Below, in pieces: positions 20,586-34,735 of a DNA stretch of 64,000 bases. Within the stretch, counting starts at the first letter, position 1. Each line of letters begins with the position of its first letter. The stretch is taken from assembly GCA_001910725.1 (NCBI GenBank), contig MJGA01000019.1:597149-661148 (forward strand). The letters run 5' to 3'. Position numbers and translations under genes: made by a program. The notes under the pieces were generated by a model. It did no database searches, had not been told where the DNA came from, and saw nothing but the letters and a program-made list of their open reading frames with translations. This stretch comes from Phanerodontia chrysosporium. Taxonomy: Eukaryota; Basidiomycota; Agaricomycetes; Polyporales; Phanerochaetaceae.

Positions 20586-22137
20586 TCATCCTTGAATGAT
20601 ATGCACGCGCTGCCCATACGTCGTGAGCGCGCCCTCCATGCCCAGGCGCACGCCCTTCACCGCCTCGAGGTTGCGCACCCGGCGGGCCTCAATCTCGCCA
20701 CCGAGCGCGGCCTCCCAGAACCGCTCGCCCTTGGGCACGCGCTCCCACCCGCTCACGAGGAAGTCCTGCAGGGTCTGGAGGTGCCCCTTCGGCGCGTCCG
20801 CCGCCTGCATCTCGAGCGACCTCGCGAACGCCGGCGGCGGGTGCGCCTGGCTGTAGCGCGTCACGCCCGCCTGCACGAGCGCGGACTCCGGCGGCGGCGG
20901 CACGCTGAAGCCCTCCATCGCGAGCACGAGCGCGGGCGGGATCGTCTTGCGCCCGATCTTGAAGCAGAGCTCGCAGACGGCGACGCAGTGCAGCGTCGCG
21001 CCGTCCGGCTCCGGCGGGAGCGTCGCCGCGATGCGCTCTGCCGCGTTCGCGGACGGCGTGCTCGCGCGCTCAGGCGTCGTCGTTCCCGAGGGCGCGACGG
21101 GGGTGTGCATCTGCGGGTTCGGCGCGTGATCGCCCGAGGGGATGGGCTTCGGAGCGGTCGTTTTAGGGTGGGGCTTGCGAGGTTTGTCGGATTTGGGCTT
21201 CGCCTTGGTGACGTAGCGCACGACGACGTAGAACTAGCGGGTAAGATACGTTGAGGGCCGAGATCACAACGCCTGAGCAGACATGACGCACCCATTTGTC
21301 TTCCCATGCTGCAATACTCATGCGCATCTCATATCTCGCAAAGATGGGAATCTCGCGGATGAACTTGAAGTGGGTCGCTGGACAGCAGTCAGCTAATAGA
21401 CTAGACTCTGGAGGCGCATACAACGCACCTCCCAACGGCGTCCACCCGCCGACACGATAGAAGGTAGGACAGATTTTCAGTGCCGCGCGGAAACGAGCAG
21501 CGTCGAGTTGCTGGTGCAAGGGGGTACATGATGAGTGCCAGGCGACCAGGAGACAGGGTCGACATGCACGCACCTTGGGATAAGACGAGTTCGACAGATG
21601 CCAATTAAAGTCGCAGTCGTCCGGTCCTAAGAGACGGCGTAACGAGTAAGCAAAGGGGTTACGAGCTCACATGGCCAGCATGGCGCCGCATACAGTCACC
21701 CGGGGGAGGCGTGACGTCTTGTTCTTCACGGCGAGCTGCCCATACGCTGCACTGCGGCGGACCGAGAGAACTCACCTGCCCACTGCGACACGCTCACGGT
21801 GTAGCCGATCGGGTCCTCTCCGACAGGACACAGCTCGCGCATGAACTTGCTGTGCAGCTCGCGGATCCGGGTCCGCGACGCAAAGACGTTCCGCCACCAT
21901 ATCTTCCACCAGCGGATGCGAATCGCGTATACGGGCCGGATGAGCACGTTGTCTGCGCGAAACCGTCAGTCGGACGCCAGGAAGAGACCCAGAGCTACAC
22001 ACAGTGCCACACGAGCGGCCAGGACCGGATGTTGATGAGAAAGAGCAGGCCGAGCACGTACTTGAGCACGGCCGGGACGTGCTGCAGGCCGGCAGGGGGC
22101 GCTGCACGAAGTTTGCGAGGGCCTGGAGGATGGACAT
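20586..22137 (-). CDS. THEM6-like hotdog (thioesterase superfamily) protein, spliced
   Basis: The start is ATG 22137, followed by a hydrophobic segment (LKYVLGLLFLINIRSWPLVW) that may anchor it in a membrane. Then come NVLIRPVYAIRIRWWKIWW (about 21955-21895), the hallmark GPDDCDFNWHLSNSSYPK (about 21630-21575), FRAALKICPTFYRVGGW, THFKFIREIPIFARYEMR, SIAAWEDKW and YVVVRYVTKAKPKS. These match fungal proteins of the THEM6/thioesterase-like group, whose substrates are generally unknown. The C-terminal exon (to 20586) adds a Pro/Thr linker and a conserved-looking tail. One base seems to be missing in the G5 run at 22096-22100: the ATG frame and the LQHVPAVLKY frame do not otherwise join. Small introns separate each block. 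Confidence 0.7.
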
Positions 22138-22861
22138 CGCAGCTGAGGACTCGCGCGGAGGCTCGCGGAAGCGACGAGACGCACCTTGCTATATAACTGA
22201 TCCGTCTGGGGCCTCGTCATCCTGCGTGACGCTCTCCGAAGTCTTGAGAACGCAAAAGACGGTGTGCTTCGTCGATCGTCGATGCGGGGGGACCGTGCTG
22301 GCCAATGGCAGGATGTGCTGCGCGGACGGCGGCCGGGGACGTGCTCGGCGTTGGGGATCCGGCAATCGCGGATACCCGGTCTCCGGAGGGCTGATGCCCC
22401 ATCGGTTTGCGGGCCAGAGAGGACACAGAGGCGTCTCGCGAGGACGCGAGAGGCAGCGACGAGGGGCGTGAATGCGGCAGAGGGGCTCGAGGACAACGCC
22501 ACGAAGGCTGCTAATTGAGCAGGCAGAGCCGGGCGGGCGGTTACCCGGAGAGTTGTTTGTGCGTGTTAGGATCCGAGGCTCTTCCCTGCCTTTCTCGGAT
22601 CTAAGTACCACTCAGGAGCCCAGGCACGCTTCGCCGCATTGAGACATTGCACACACCGCAATGAACAACAGCTCACCCAAAAGCGTGTTGCAGGCTGCTG
22701 ACAACAGCATGGCAAGCAAGCGACGGGCAGCCTCTGGTGTCGCAGAGGCACCCGAGCACATTACATTGTCTATTCCATAAGGTGGGGTTGCGTGCAAGAG
22801 TTCAAACAAAAGACACCGGTATGTAAAGCAGAAGTACAGTAGTGATGGTACATCAGGCAGC
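22138..22861. other. Intergenic: THEM6-like 5' flank and dihydrolipoyl dehydrogenase 3' flank
   Basis: Both neighbours are on the minus strand. No further gene or clear motif is supported. Confidence 0.35.
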
Positions 22862-24667
<1,806 letters not shown>

Positions 24668-25911
24668 GACTGTACGATGGTGGTTTGCAAGCAAAGAGTT
24701 GCGGTAAGAGCGGCCGCACGAAATGACGGATTACAAGTCCGGGACGCGCCGGATCCCCGCCCTCCGGCCGACAAGCGCCCGCCCGCCCACTGATGTCGCG
24801 CCGGCGCTGGAGGCGAGCCGCTGCCGAGGCTGCAAAGCGCCAGTCGCCCTCGCTGCGTTCTTGCTCCTGCCCATCATCTATGCCTATCACAACCCCTTGA
24901 AACGGCCTGAGATGCACTCGAAAATTGTCCTTTGCCTGGGCGAGCGTTCTTGATGCCCTGCGGACAATTCTGGCCTTCCGAGGGTCTTCTTGGGGCCGGG
25001 TGTATGCGCTCCGTAAGCACAGCTCGCAGAAACGCCACGCTTACGTAGGACTCACGCGCAGGCTGTTATGTCGCAGGTGACCTAGACAGCTGTGAACATT
25101 TCAGCGAAAGAACTGTCATACCTGAGCGGGCGGCGCTGGGCGCAGGACGCCTGCAGGAGTTCTACCTCCAATGAGATCTACCTAAATGAGAAGCCCGGTG
25201 CCGGGCGTGCCTTGAATTGTGTGACATCCAGTCTAGCGGGCGGGATTAAGCCAGAGGCGCATGTAGTGTGTTAAGCACCGTCGCGGAGTTCTGCGATTCC
25301 CCCGCGACCATGTTGCACTTAGTCTTGGCTAGCGTCTTGGTCAGGTCCCAAAGTCAGAGACGATTCGCTGCATCGGCGAGTGTTGACAATTCGTGGAGGC
25401 GATTACGGCACGCTGAGCTCTGCCCATAGGTTCCGTACCATTCTGCCTACTCTAGAGGCGCTCCCAGACCGTCTACACCGACTTCTGTGCTTGCTCGCTT
25501 CACGCCGTTCGACAGTGTCGAAGACGACTTCATCAGTCTTTGCAAGACTTCTCGAGCGACGTCACAGCGGCGAGAGTGATCCCTTTTTTGGACGTGTAGG
25601 ACGGTAGGCAGTCGCTGACTGTAACTAGACGACCGAAACGAGCGACCTACAGCCAAAGTACATGCTCGTCGTGGCGACAATTACAACGCGATCGGACTTC
25701 CGACGGTCTCAGGGCCAGGAGTTTAGGGCTCTCCAAGCACCGGCACTAACTGTTCATATCCAGGTTCGGGATGTCTCCATCTTTGTCCGGTACTTTGTTT
25801 GACACTTCGCAGATGTATGGCCGGGGGTTCGCAGTCGCCCACTTTCTGCAGGTATAAAGAGAGGATATTCGGCGGAAAGCCTGCCCTCACGTCCTCTCAA
25901 GTGGTTCGACC
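24668..25911. other. Divergent intergenic region between dihydrolipoyl dehydrogenase and MCO2
   Basis: About 1.24 kb separating the diverging starts of the two genes. No supported coding sequence. The right end carries the MCO2 TATA box. Confidence 0.45.
25853..25858 (+). promoter_or_regulatory. TATA box of MCO2
   Basis: TATAAA lies 54 bp before the MCO2 ATG at 25912, with a CT-containing leader between them. The position fits a fungal core promoter. Confidence 0.6.
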
Positions 25912-28652
25912 ATGCACTTCAGCCCATCCTTCACTCTGCATTATCGCATGCTGTTCGCTCTCTTAGCTCTCGGCGCTGCCATCGGGGTTGGTGCTGCTCC
26001 TAGCTCGGGACCGCCTGTCGTCCAGGTGCCCTCAATGGACAACTTCGTCTTGGGGTCTGGTGTCGCCGGCCAACCGCCTCAGGTCCGACATTACGAGTTT
26101 GTCGTGGAGGAAATGCTGGGTGCGCCGGACGGCGTGACCAAACCCATGCTCGTCGTCAACGGTGCTGACGGCCGCCGCTTGTTAATCGGCCCTTCTCACT
26201 GACATTAACATCTCGTAGGCCTATTCCCTGGCCCCACGATCGAAGTAAACCAGTACGACAGACTAGTCGTGAGGGTCATCAATAGAATACAAAATGCTAC
26301 GTAGGTAATTCTATTACGTTCCCCGCCAGTTTGTAATATTTTTGGTGTCTTCTAGGACAATCCACTGGCACGGCATCGTGAGTTTGTCCCTAAGAGCGCC
26401 ACACCGTATGCTCAGGTCCTCTTCAGCCGCAAAACGGCACAGCGTATTACGACGGCACAGCAGGCATAACCGAGTGCGGAATACCGCCTGGGCAGTCGTT
26501 GACGTACGAGTGAGTCAAAGGCGCTCCTGCGGCGTACGGGCGACCCGCTTACGCTGACGCAGCTTTACCTTCGGCGACTTCTCAGGGACGACCTGGTGGC
26601 AGTAAGTCGCACCGCACCCTTATCTCATTTATGTGCTGATTGCGACACAGTTCGCGTATGCTCATTTCCTACCCGTGCGCTGTGTGAACTACTGACGCGT
26701 GCCTGGGCGCGTGTGTTTCGCTCAGATTGTGAGTAGACCTCTCCCCTTTTGCGATTGTGATTTGCCTCACCACCCTTCAGACGACACGCAGTATACCGAC
26801 GGCGTCACAGGTGCCCTGATCGTTCATCCAACCTTCCCCGATCCCCCTGGCTTCCCGACTTGGGACGAGGAACTCGTCATCGAGCTGACCGACGTCTACC
26901 ACACCTTTAGCACAATTCTGAACGCACAGTATCTCTCGGTCAGTGCGATTCTCGACTTGATGGTGCCCATCTGACATCGTGCGTAGCCTAGTGGGCCTAT
27001 AGGTGGATCGGCCGGAGATGAGCCAGTGCCGGATAGTGGCGCAAGTCTCCCCACTTCTCATCGTGATCATCTGCTGAGCATATGCGTAGGCTTTGAATGG
27101 TCTCGGGCAATATCATGGTTTAGGGAATTACTTCAACGTATGTTGGACATGACCTCCTGCATTCGACGTCTAACCCCGCCACAGTTTACCCTCCAACCTA
27201 ACAAGACGTCAGTCTCTGTCCGCCCAGACGATCGCTACTCATACTGTCTCCTAGGTACCGCCTTCGCCTCATCCACACGGGATCTCTCGCCGACATCCGT
27301 TTCAGCGTCGACAACCACCCGCTCACGGTCATCGAAGCGGACGGAACACTAACCGAGCCGACGGTCGTCGCCGGTCTCACGCTTGCAGTCGCGCAACGCT
27401 ACAGTGTCCTGCTCACGACAAACCAGACGAATGGCTCTTATTGGATGCGCACTCTGCAGCAGACGGACATGTTCACATACAAGCTTCCCGGCCAGAATCC
27501 CGACAATCGAGGGATTATCAGGTGCGTTCCAAGTTCGCCTCACCGGAGACGAAAGTGTCTTTGACACAAAATTCCAAGCTACGGAACGGGCACGGGTCCG
27601 ACCCTTCCTCCAGCCAAGGAGGACCCCGGTGCAACACTTGGCGGAATGCAGCTCAATGACCTCGATCCTTATACCCTGCCTCCTGCTGTCCCCGAAGCGG
27701 TCCCTGATAATACCAAGTATCTCAATCGTCGTGTCCGTACTTCGCCCACTTACATGCGTGCCTCCTAGATTTTACCAAGTCTCCTTTGAGTTCGACAACC
27801 TCCCCAGCGGAGCGTCTCGAGCCTATATGAACGGCACCGTTCGTAGCGCGCACCTCGATTCACACAACTGCGCACTGATAGTCCCGCTGTAGAGCTGGGA
27901 CCCTCTGCCGAAGACGAACATCCTCCTCGAAATCCAGCGCGCGTACAATGCTGGACGTGCCTTTGCGCCAGAGGGTGCCAGCGTGCAATTCGGGAACCAG
28001 TTCCTCATCACCGAAGACAAGATAGAGGTTCTCGACCTGGTTCTGGTGCGTCCCCCATGGCTAGCGAGAGTTGCTAACTCACGCCAACCGCACCCCACCC
28101 TGCTTCTAGGAGAACAACGACAACGGTGACCACCCATTCCACCTGCATGGTTACTCGCCGTGGATGTCGGTCTTCTTTTTAGGCTCAGAGCGCCCCTCCG
28201 TACTCACTGACTCACGGCAGGATCGGTGTTGGCGACTCCCCTTACGACCCCAACAATGTGACGCTGAACACCGTCAACCCACTGAGGTAATTACTGTAAG
28301 TCTCCTGCTCTCAGAACGGACTGACACGCCACCATGCAGTCGTGATACCGTCGAAATCCCGGCGAACGGCTGGGTCCGCCTGCGCTTCATCACCTACAAC
28401 CGTGCGTCCGCTACTTCCCGGCTGCCCTGTCTGCGTCCCCCTCTGACGTCTGCATCACAGCGGGCGCATGGACGCTGCACTGCCGTACGTCGTTTCTGCA
28501 TCTGCGCTCCCGCGCTCCGTCTCACGCCGTCGCTCGCAGACATCTCTTGGCACATGTCCGCGGGCCTGCTCATGCAGTTCGTCACGCTGCCGTCGGTCGC
28601 GGCGACCCTGCCCATCCCGCAAGTCATCGCCAACATGTGCAGCGCAGCATGA
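25912..28652 (+). CDS. MCO2: secreted laccase-like multicopper oxidase, intact
   Basis: ATG 25912 (or 25948) begins a signal peptide (MLFALLALGAAIGVGA, then APSS). This is the only family member here whose frame I could follow from start to TGA (28650-28652) with no break. Copper motifs: IHWHG, WWHSHYDTQYTDG, HPFHLHG and HCHISWHMSAGL, with Leu at the expected axial position. The HSH motif is built from an exon ending at 26601, a 5-nt exon (26651-26655), a 3-nt exon (26726-26728) and the exon from 26781. One intron (27041-27089) is GC-AG, its donor GCAAGT standing where MCO1 has GTAAGT. Introns are about 48-70 nt. Sequence around the copper sites ([18 protein letters not shown]) is unlike classical basidiomycete laccases, so laccase activity is not assured; ferroxidase or another oxidase role is possible. 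Confidence 0.92.
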
Positions 28653-29277
28653 GCATCGTCGCTTTGAGCTATCCCGCGATACCAGCCTCGGTGCCGCTTT
28701 GCTATCGGCTGCACAGTTCTGCTGTTTGTACGTGTTGATGTGATGTATCGTATGTACGTCCATGCCCAATCCAGCAATAGCTACCGCGCATGTCGTCACG
28801 CACCCCAAGTGGACTCGCCGTCCTTCACACGCTGCATGCCCGTGACTGCGTTTCTGACGGCGTCCTGGAGCAAAAAGCTTCTTCAAGCTACAGCGATGGT
28901 CCGCGTCTGACCAAGCACTTAGTACTTTGATATGGGACAGTGTTCTAGACAGTGAGCACATGCGTGTGGCGCACGACCCTGCATGACGCTGTCGAGTCCG
29001 CAGGATGGGCCTGGTACCATCACAATATAGATCATGTCTACCCTGGATTAATACAAGGAAGTGAAGCGGACATACACAGAACCTTCAGGCACGCAATAAC
29101 CTTTCGGGGGACATGGCCCCATCGCCGGCAAAATTTGGTCCAACGCTCCTCCGAGCTCGAATATCTTCCATGGTACGGATGGAGAGCACATTACGCATTA
29201 CAAGCAATACAGATACGCCAGGAATACCACAAAACGGAACAGAATGAGCCGCAATGTCCTCGCGAGGAATAAGCCTT
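28653..29277. other. Intergenic between convergent MCO2 and acid phosphatase
   Basis: About 625 bp of 3' flanks. No gene or repeat recognised. Confidence 0.4.
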
Positions 29278-30863
29278 TTACAACATCGCCGCGCCGACGA
29301 GGGCACCGAGCGCAAGCGTGACGACACCCGAGACCGTGGACAGGCGGAGCGCACCAGAGCTCGAGCCACCGCCGGCCGAGCCGGAGGGGCCCGGCGCACC
29401 CGCACTCGCAGAGGCGTTCTCCGGGCCAGCGGCGGGGACGGTCTCGTTGAGCGCGGTCAGGTTGACGGGCGCGGGCGCGACGGCGGCGGTGAAGCTCGTG
29501 TTGAGCGAGTCCGCGACGAAGACGCCCTGGCCGCCGGCACCGACGGCAGACATGTTCGGCGCAGTGAACGGCACGTACTGCGCAGCGTTGAGCGGGCCGT
29601 TGAACACACCCGTCAGGTTCGTGAGCGGGATCGCGTCGCCGGTGATGTTCAGGTTGGTGTAGTTTGTCGCGGCGGCAACGAAGGAGAACACGTTTGAGAC
29701 CGTCCTGCGAAAGTCGTCAGAGGCGCGACCGGTGTCGTGGGGCAAATCTACTCACTTGTTTGTGTCCTGGCGGCCGAGCGACTTCAGGCCCCAATTCGCC
29801 TCGACCGTGCTGATCGCCGAGTAATGGGTGTAGTAGGTGTCGTCCTCCTTGCCCCATAGATCCGCAGGAAGGCCATTGCCAAGGACAAGGGTGTAGATGC
29901 GATTGTTGATCTCGTACGTCTCGTTCTCGTCGAAAGTGAGGAGGATGATCGTGCGGTTGTCGTTGAAGTTCGGGTCCGCGAGCATGGTCGGGAGCCAGAA
30001 GTCGAGCCAGTCGCTGGCAAAGTCAATTGAGGTGTCGTGACCGTCGTCGACCATGTTGGGCGTGATGAACAGCCACTGCGGAATCGCGCTGGCATTGACA
30101 TCGGCGACGAGGTCGTTAAAGTTACGAATGCGAGCGAGACGCGAAGGGACGTTCACTACAGAGTCGTAGAGAATTGGCGGGTTGTGCTTGCGGACGTAGT
30201 ACGTGTATGCCGGCGCAGACTCGTTCAAGTAGTTAGGTGACGTGAAGCTGCAGGTTGTGTGATCAGCATTTGCTACTTGATAGGAAAGAAAATGACGCGT
30301 GACGGCTGCGGCATACAGGGGAATCTCGTGCAAGAATGAGACTTACTTGAAACCCTGGAACCCGTCTGTGGGCAGGTTCTCCATGTAGCTGGCCCACGAG
30401 ATGTTCTTGTCCTCGAGGAGATCGATGACTGTGGAGATGCTGTGCACGGGATTAGCGGTGGTTATTGCCGAAGATGGCAGGCGACGTACTTGGCAGGGAT
30501 GTTGTACAAGTTGTCGTCACCCATGCCCCAGAAGTCGCCGCCGACGACGGCAGCATAGTTGGGCTCCGAGGGGTGAGTGACCGCGTAGAATTGGCTGAGG
30601 AGCAGGCCCTGCTCCTTGAGGGCCATGAATGCGGGGGACGTCGCGGCATCGTTGTAGTCGGTGTTCTCGAGCCAGATCTGGATGAAGCGGTCAAAGACCT
30701 TGCCGGGGACGACATCCTGCTTGGCGAGGGTGCCGTTGCTCGCGCCGGTGTAGTTGGAGGAGGTGCTGAGGGGCGTCAGTGCCGCGGGTGCGAACTGAGG
30801 CGCCTGTGCAGCGAGCGCCGCGGGAACGAGGGCGACGAGGAGAGCGAGCGACTGCGGGAACAT
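29278..30863 (-). CDS. Secreted, probably GPI-anchored acid phosphatase (phosphoesterase family)
   Basis: Starts at ATG 30863 with a signal peptide (MFPQSLALLVALVPAALA). The mature protein shows the fungal phosphate-repressible acid phosphatase pattern: FDRFIQIWLENTDY, QFYAVTHPSEPNYAAVVGGD, WLFITPNMVDDGHDTS, DWLDFWLP and ILLTFDENETY. It should release phosphate from organic monoesters at acid pH outside the cell. At least three short introns interrupt it, for example after NIPA near 30490 and before the TVSNVFSFVAAA exon near 29750. The C-terminus is Ser/Gly-rich and ends in a hydrophobic tail (VVTLALGALVGAAML), typical of GPI attachment. The gene diverges from MCO3 with a 685-bp shared upstream region. 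Confidence 0.9.
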
Positions 30864-31548
30864 GGCTGGGGGAGTCGGGGGACGCCTAACGAGCGAAGGT
30901 TCGTGCAGGCCGCGTTAAATGGGGACCGGCGATTGAACCTAAACGTTGGCAAATGGCTCGTCCATTCCGTCGAGCGTTCGCGGCATGTCGACGTTCCTGT
31001 TCCTCGCCGTCCGTGGGTGGGCTTCGTGTGATGTGGAGAGCGAGAGCAGGTGGTAATGCCAGCGCAGCGATTGGAAGGCTGGCCAGTCGCACACGACGGA
31101 GGATGCACGTTGGTGGTGGAAGAACGAGAGAACGAGGCAAATCTGCATCCGCACCATCACTCGGAGGATCATCACGTGACCTACCCCGCATGCTTGCCGC
31201 CCAAAGCGCCGGCACCGAAAATGGCTCAACCAGTCCTGCACCTCGTCTCTCACGGGCACCGATGGAACGTTGCTCAGGACGAAATATACCGCCGCATGAT
31301 GTTCAGCAAAGACACAGCACCCGCTGGTCTCTGCGTGCTGCGACGGAGAATCCTGTCAAGCACGGTGATGCGCCGTCTGGTGCGACTCGGATATTGCATA
31401 GGCTCTTCCAGATAGCGGCAGAAGCACGTTCGTATATCGTTCATTACTGGACCGCGATTCCCAGCACAGTGCCTTGGCTGATACTTACGACCCCCCACAG
31501 CTGTCAGGCCTGTCCCACAGGACTCCACTCCCACCGCCTCTGCTCGCA
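30864..31548. promoter_or_regulatory. Shared upstream region of acid phosphatase and MCO3
   Basis: A 685-bp divergent intergenic region. It must contain both promoters. I see no clear TATA box or dominant repeated motif. Confidence 0.4.
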
Positions 31549-34198
31549 ATGTCCAGGGACTCTCATGGCGAGCTGGTCGTTCTTAACGAAAAGGCGGCGG
31601 CGGCAAAGGCACACGCCACTGGCGGCCGCCGCCGCGCCTTGCTCTACGGCGCCATCGCCGCGCTCCTCCTCATCGTCGCACTTGCACTTGGGCTCGGGCT
31701 CGGCCTGGGACTCGGCCTCAAGCACCACCGCGACAGCACGGCTCCCGCCAGCACGAACTCGTCCGGGCAGAGCCTCCCCTCGTTGCAGCCCACCCCGCAG
31801 AACAACTTTGTCCTTGACGGCCTCGCGGGCCAGCCGCCACAGACGCGCAGCTATGACTTTGTCATCTCGCAGGTCCTCGGCGCTCCCGATGGCGTGAGCA
31901 AGCCCATGCTCGTTGTCAACGGCATGTACCCGGGCCCGACCATCGAGGTCAATCAGGGCGACCGCATAGTCGTCAACGTCACCAATCTCCTCGAGAACCG
32001 GACGACGATTCATTGGCATGGCTTGGTGAGGCACTTTGACTGGCGTTGTGATCCCTGGCGCAGGCGACGTAGACTTGGGTTTGCCCGGGGTTACAACGCG
32101 CAGTCCACGTCGAGCATATACTGACGTGTGATCATTTGCAGTTCCAGAACCAGACGAATTACTACGACGGTACCGCTGGCATCACCGAGTGCGGTATACC
32201 GCCAGGCCAGAGCCTCGTCTACAAGTACGTTGTCTGCGTTGCGTAGCTGCCTGTCGCTCAATTGCATGCGCAAGCTTTACGCTTGGCGACTTCTCGGGAA
32301 CCACATGGTGGCAGTAAGTCCCTGCTTTTCCGTTTTGTAGTATGTCTTGGCTTATCTTGTAGTGCTCGTGCGTCTTGATCTGCGTCTCGTATACGCTCGC
32401 TCACCCCCGCCGACGTCGCGTGACTTTAGACTGTACGTTCGATGCGTTTATGCGCTCGTACGTCAATCTCATCCCAGCTCGCAGACTCGACGCAGTACAC
32501 AGACGGCATTACCGGTGCCCTGATCGTGCACCCAGCATCTCCACCTCCGGTCAAATTCCCTAGCTGGGACCACGAGCTCGTCGTCCAGGTCGCCGACCTC
32601 TACCACACATTCAGTTCCATTCTGCTCGCGAGCTACCTTTCGGTAAGAGCCATGCGTCCGCGCCTGGTCTTGCTAATCCGGACATCATCGGCAGCCCTGG
32701 GGTATTGATGGAACTGCGGGTGACGAGCCTGTCCCTGATGCCGGCGTAAGCAGTGGTCCACCTAGCTCTACGTGCGAGTGCTCACGTCTATCAGGTACTG
32801 AACGGACTCGGACAATGGGGCGGAGGCGGTGACTACTTCAACGTACGCTGCTTGTCCATCTGGGGTTCGCTATCTCGCTCAAAACCGCTCTAGTTCACCC
32901 TCGAGGCGAACAAGACCTACCGGATACGCCTCGTCAACACCGGGTCGTTCGCGTCGATCCGCTTCAGCGTCGACTACCACACGCTGAGCGTCGTCGAGGC
33001 GGACGGCACGCTCGTGCAGCCGTACGATGTCGCCGGCGTCACGCTCGCCGTCGCGCAGCGCTACAGCGTGCTCCTCCGCACGGACAACAGCACCGGCGGG
33101 CCGTTCTGGATGCGCGCCGCGGTCCAGAGCGACATGTTCACGTACGACGAGCCGGGGCAGAACCTCGACATCCGCGGCGTCATCCGGTGCGCGCCCCCCT
33201 ATCTCCGTCTGACAGACCCCGGGCCTGATGCGGGCTCGGTTTCAGGTACGGACCCACCGCGAACGACACCGCGCTGCCTGTCGAGACAGACGACCCGGGC
33301 GTCCCGAGCCAGCCCTCGCTCCAGGACATGGACACAGCGCAGCTCGTGCCCGCCGTCGTCGCCCCTGCGCCGCCGAGCACGCGCCAGTATCCGCTTACCA
33401 TCGCGCTCGAGCTCGCGGATTCGCAGCTGTTCCTCGGGTTCATGAACGGCACGGTACGTCTAGCGTCTCTTGCGTCGACAGTTGCTGACCGCTCGTGCAG
33501 AGCTGGACGCCGCTCCAGGGCACGACGACGCTTCTCCAGGCGCGTGCCGCCTTCCAAGGCGGCGGTGTGTACGGAACCGAGGGTGGAAGCCTCCAGTCCG
33601 GTGGGCAGTTCATGGTCACCGAAGACTCGGTGCAGGTCGTCGACCTGCTCATCGTACGTGCTCCTGTGTATCTCTGTCTGGGTTCCGCCTGATATGCTCT
33701 GCAGAGTAACCTTGATGACGGCGACCATCCCTTCCACTTGCATGGTCATCGGCCGTGGATGTAGGTTCTGAACCATGTCCCGTATCCATCCGATTTGACC
33801 ATTGTTCACTACGTAGCATGGGCACCGGTCCTGGGCGCTACATTGGCCAACCTCTGAACGCGACGAACCCACTGCGGTAGGCCCTCGTCGCCATCCGCCA
33901 CCCGATGGGGGCTGACTCTGCTGGCAGGCGCGACACGTTCCTCATCCCAGCCTACAACTGGATGGTCATCCGCTTCATCACGGACAACCCCGGGCTCTGG
34001 GCATTCCACTGCCGTACGTCTGCGCCATTGCAGTCCGCACACCGTACTCACCGGAACGCGACAGACCTCGCGTGGCACATGGCGGCGGGACTTCTCATGC
34101 AGATCAACAGCCTGCCGAGCAAGGCGGCCCAGCTCGACATCCCGCAGTCGATCGTCAGCCAATGTGCGGCTACCGTCGATGGTGCGGGTGCGCGGTGA
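31549..34198 (+). CDS. MCO3: membrane-anchored laccase-like multicopper oxidase
   Basis: ATG 31549. About 28 charged cytoplasmic-type residues precede one transmembrane segment (LLYGAIAALLLIVALALGLG, then a GLGLG repeat), so this is probably a type II anchored enzyme with the catalytic part outside. Exon 1 is long (31549-32025) and covers IHWHGL without the introns seen in MCO1. Next come 32142-32224, 32275-32313, the micro-exons 32363-32367 (5 nt) and 32430-32432 (3 nt), and 32485 onward. Motifs: [24 protein letters not shown] and [12 protein letters not shown]. An intron at 33761-33816 splits the codon after HRPW, the same place where MCO4 carries element 2. Many Asn-X-Thr sites. I found no frame break to the TGA at 34196-34198. 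Substrate unknown. Confidence 0.9.
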
Positions 34199-34735
34199 GA
34201 TTCAGCGAAGGGAGCTAGTTGAGGTTGCAAGATGTACAAGTAGATGGATGACTCTGCAGACCTCCGGGTATCGTGTCTTCGTACGGGTGCAGAGCTAAGT
34301 TCCAAAGACTCTGGAACGTCTGATATCGTCAGGCACAGCAGAAGCTCATGCGAGTAAGATTCGGACACGACATCGTTGCTTCCAGCGTGTGCGCCTCCCG
34401 ACATCGAGGCAGATGCTGTCGGCGCTAAGCATACACTCGCGCTGTGCGCCGTCCACCACCCATCTTCTGGTGACTGCAAGTGCGCACGCGCAGACGTCGC
34501 CGTCTCGAGGCAAAATATTTCAGCATGTATTTGATTTCGACTCTCATCAACTCAGCATGTGTAGGGCCGATTAGCGGAGAAGCACGTTCGTCCGAGGGTC
34601 GACTTTCCCGCGGGACACACGCGCTCATCACCGCAGCATCTTCCTCGATGCCAGAATAATGCCTCTTTTCCACCCCTAGCCTGCCGCAGAGTGTCCCGCC
34701 GGCAACACTCGCGATGCTGTCCCCTCTCAACCGCC
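34199..34735. other. Intergenic between MCO3 and MCO4
   Basis: About 540 bp in a tandem arrangement. No gene; no clear TATA box. Confidence 0.4.
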
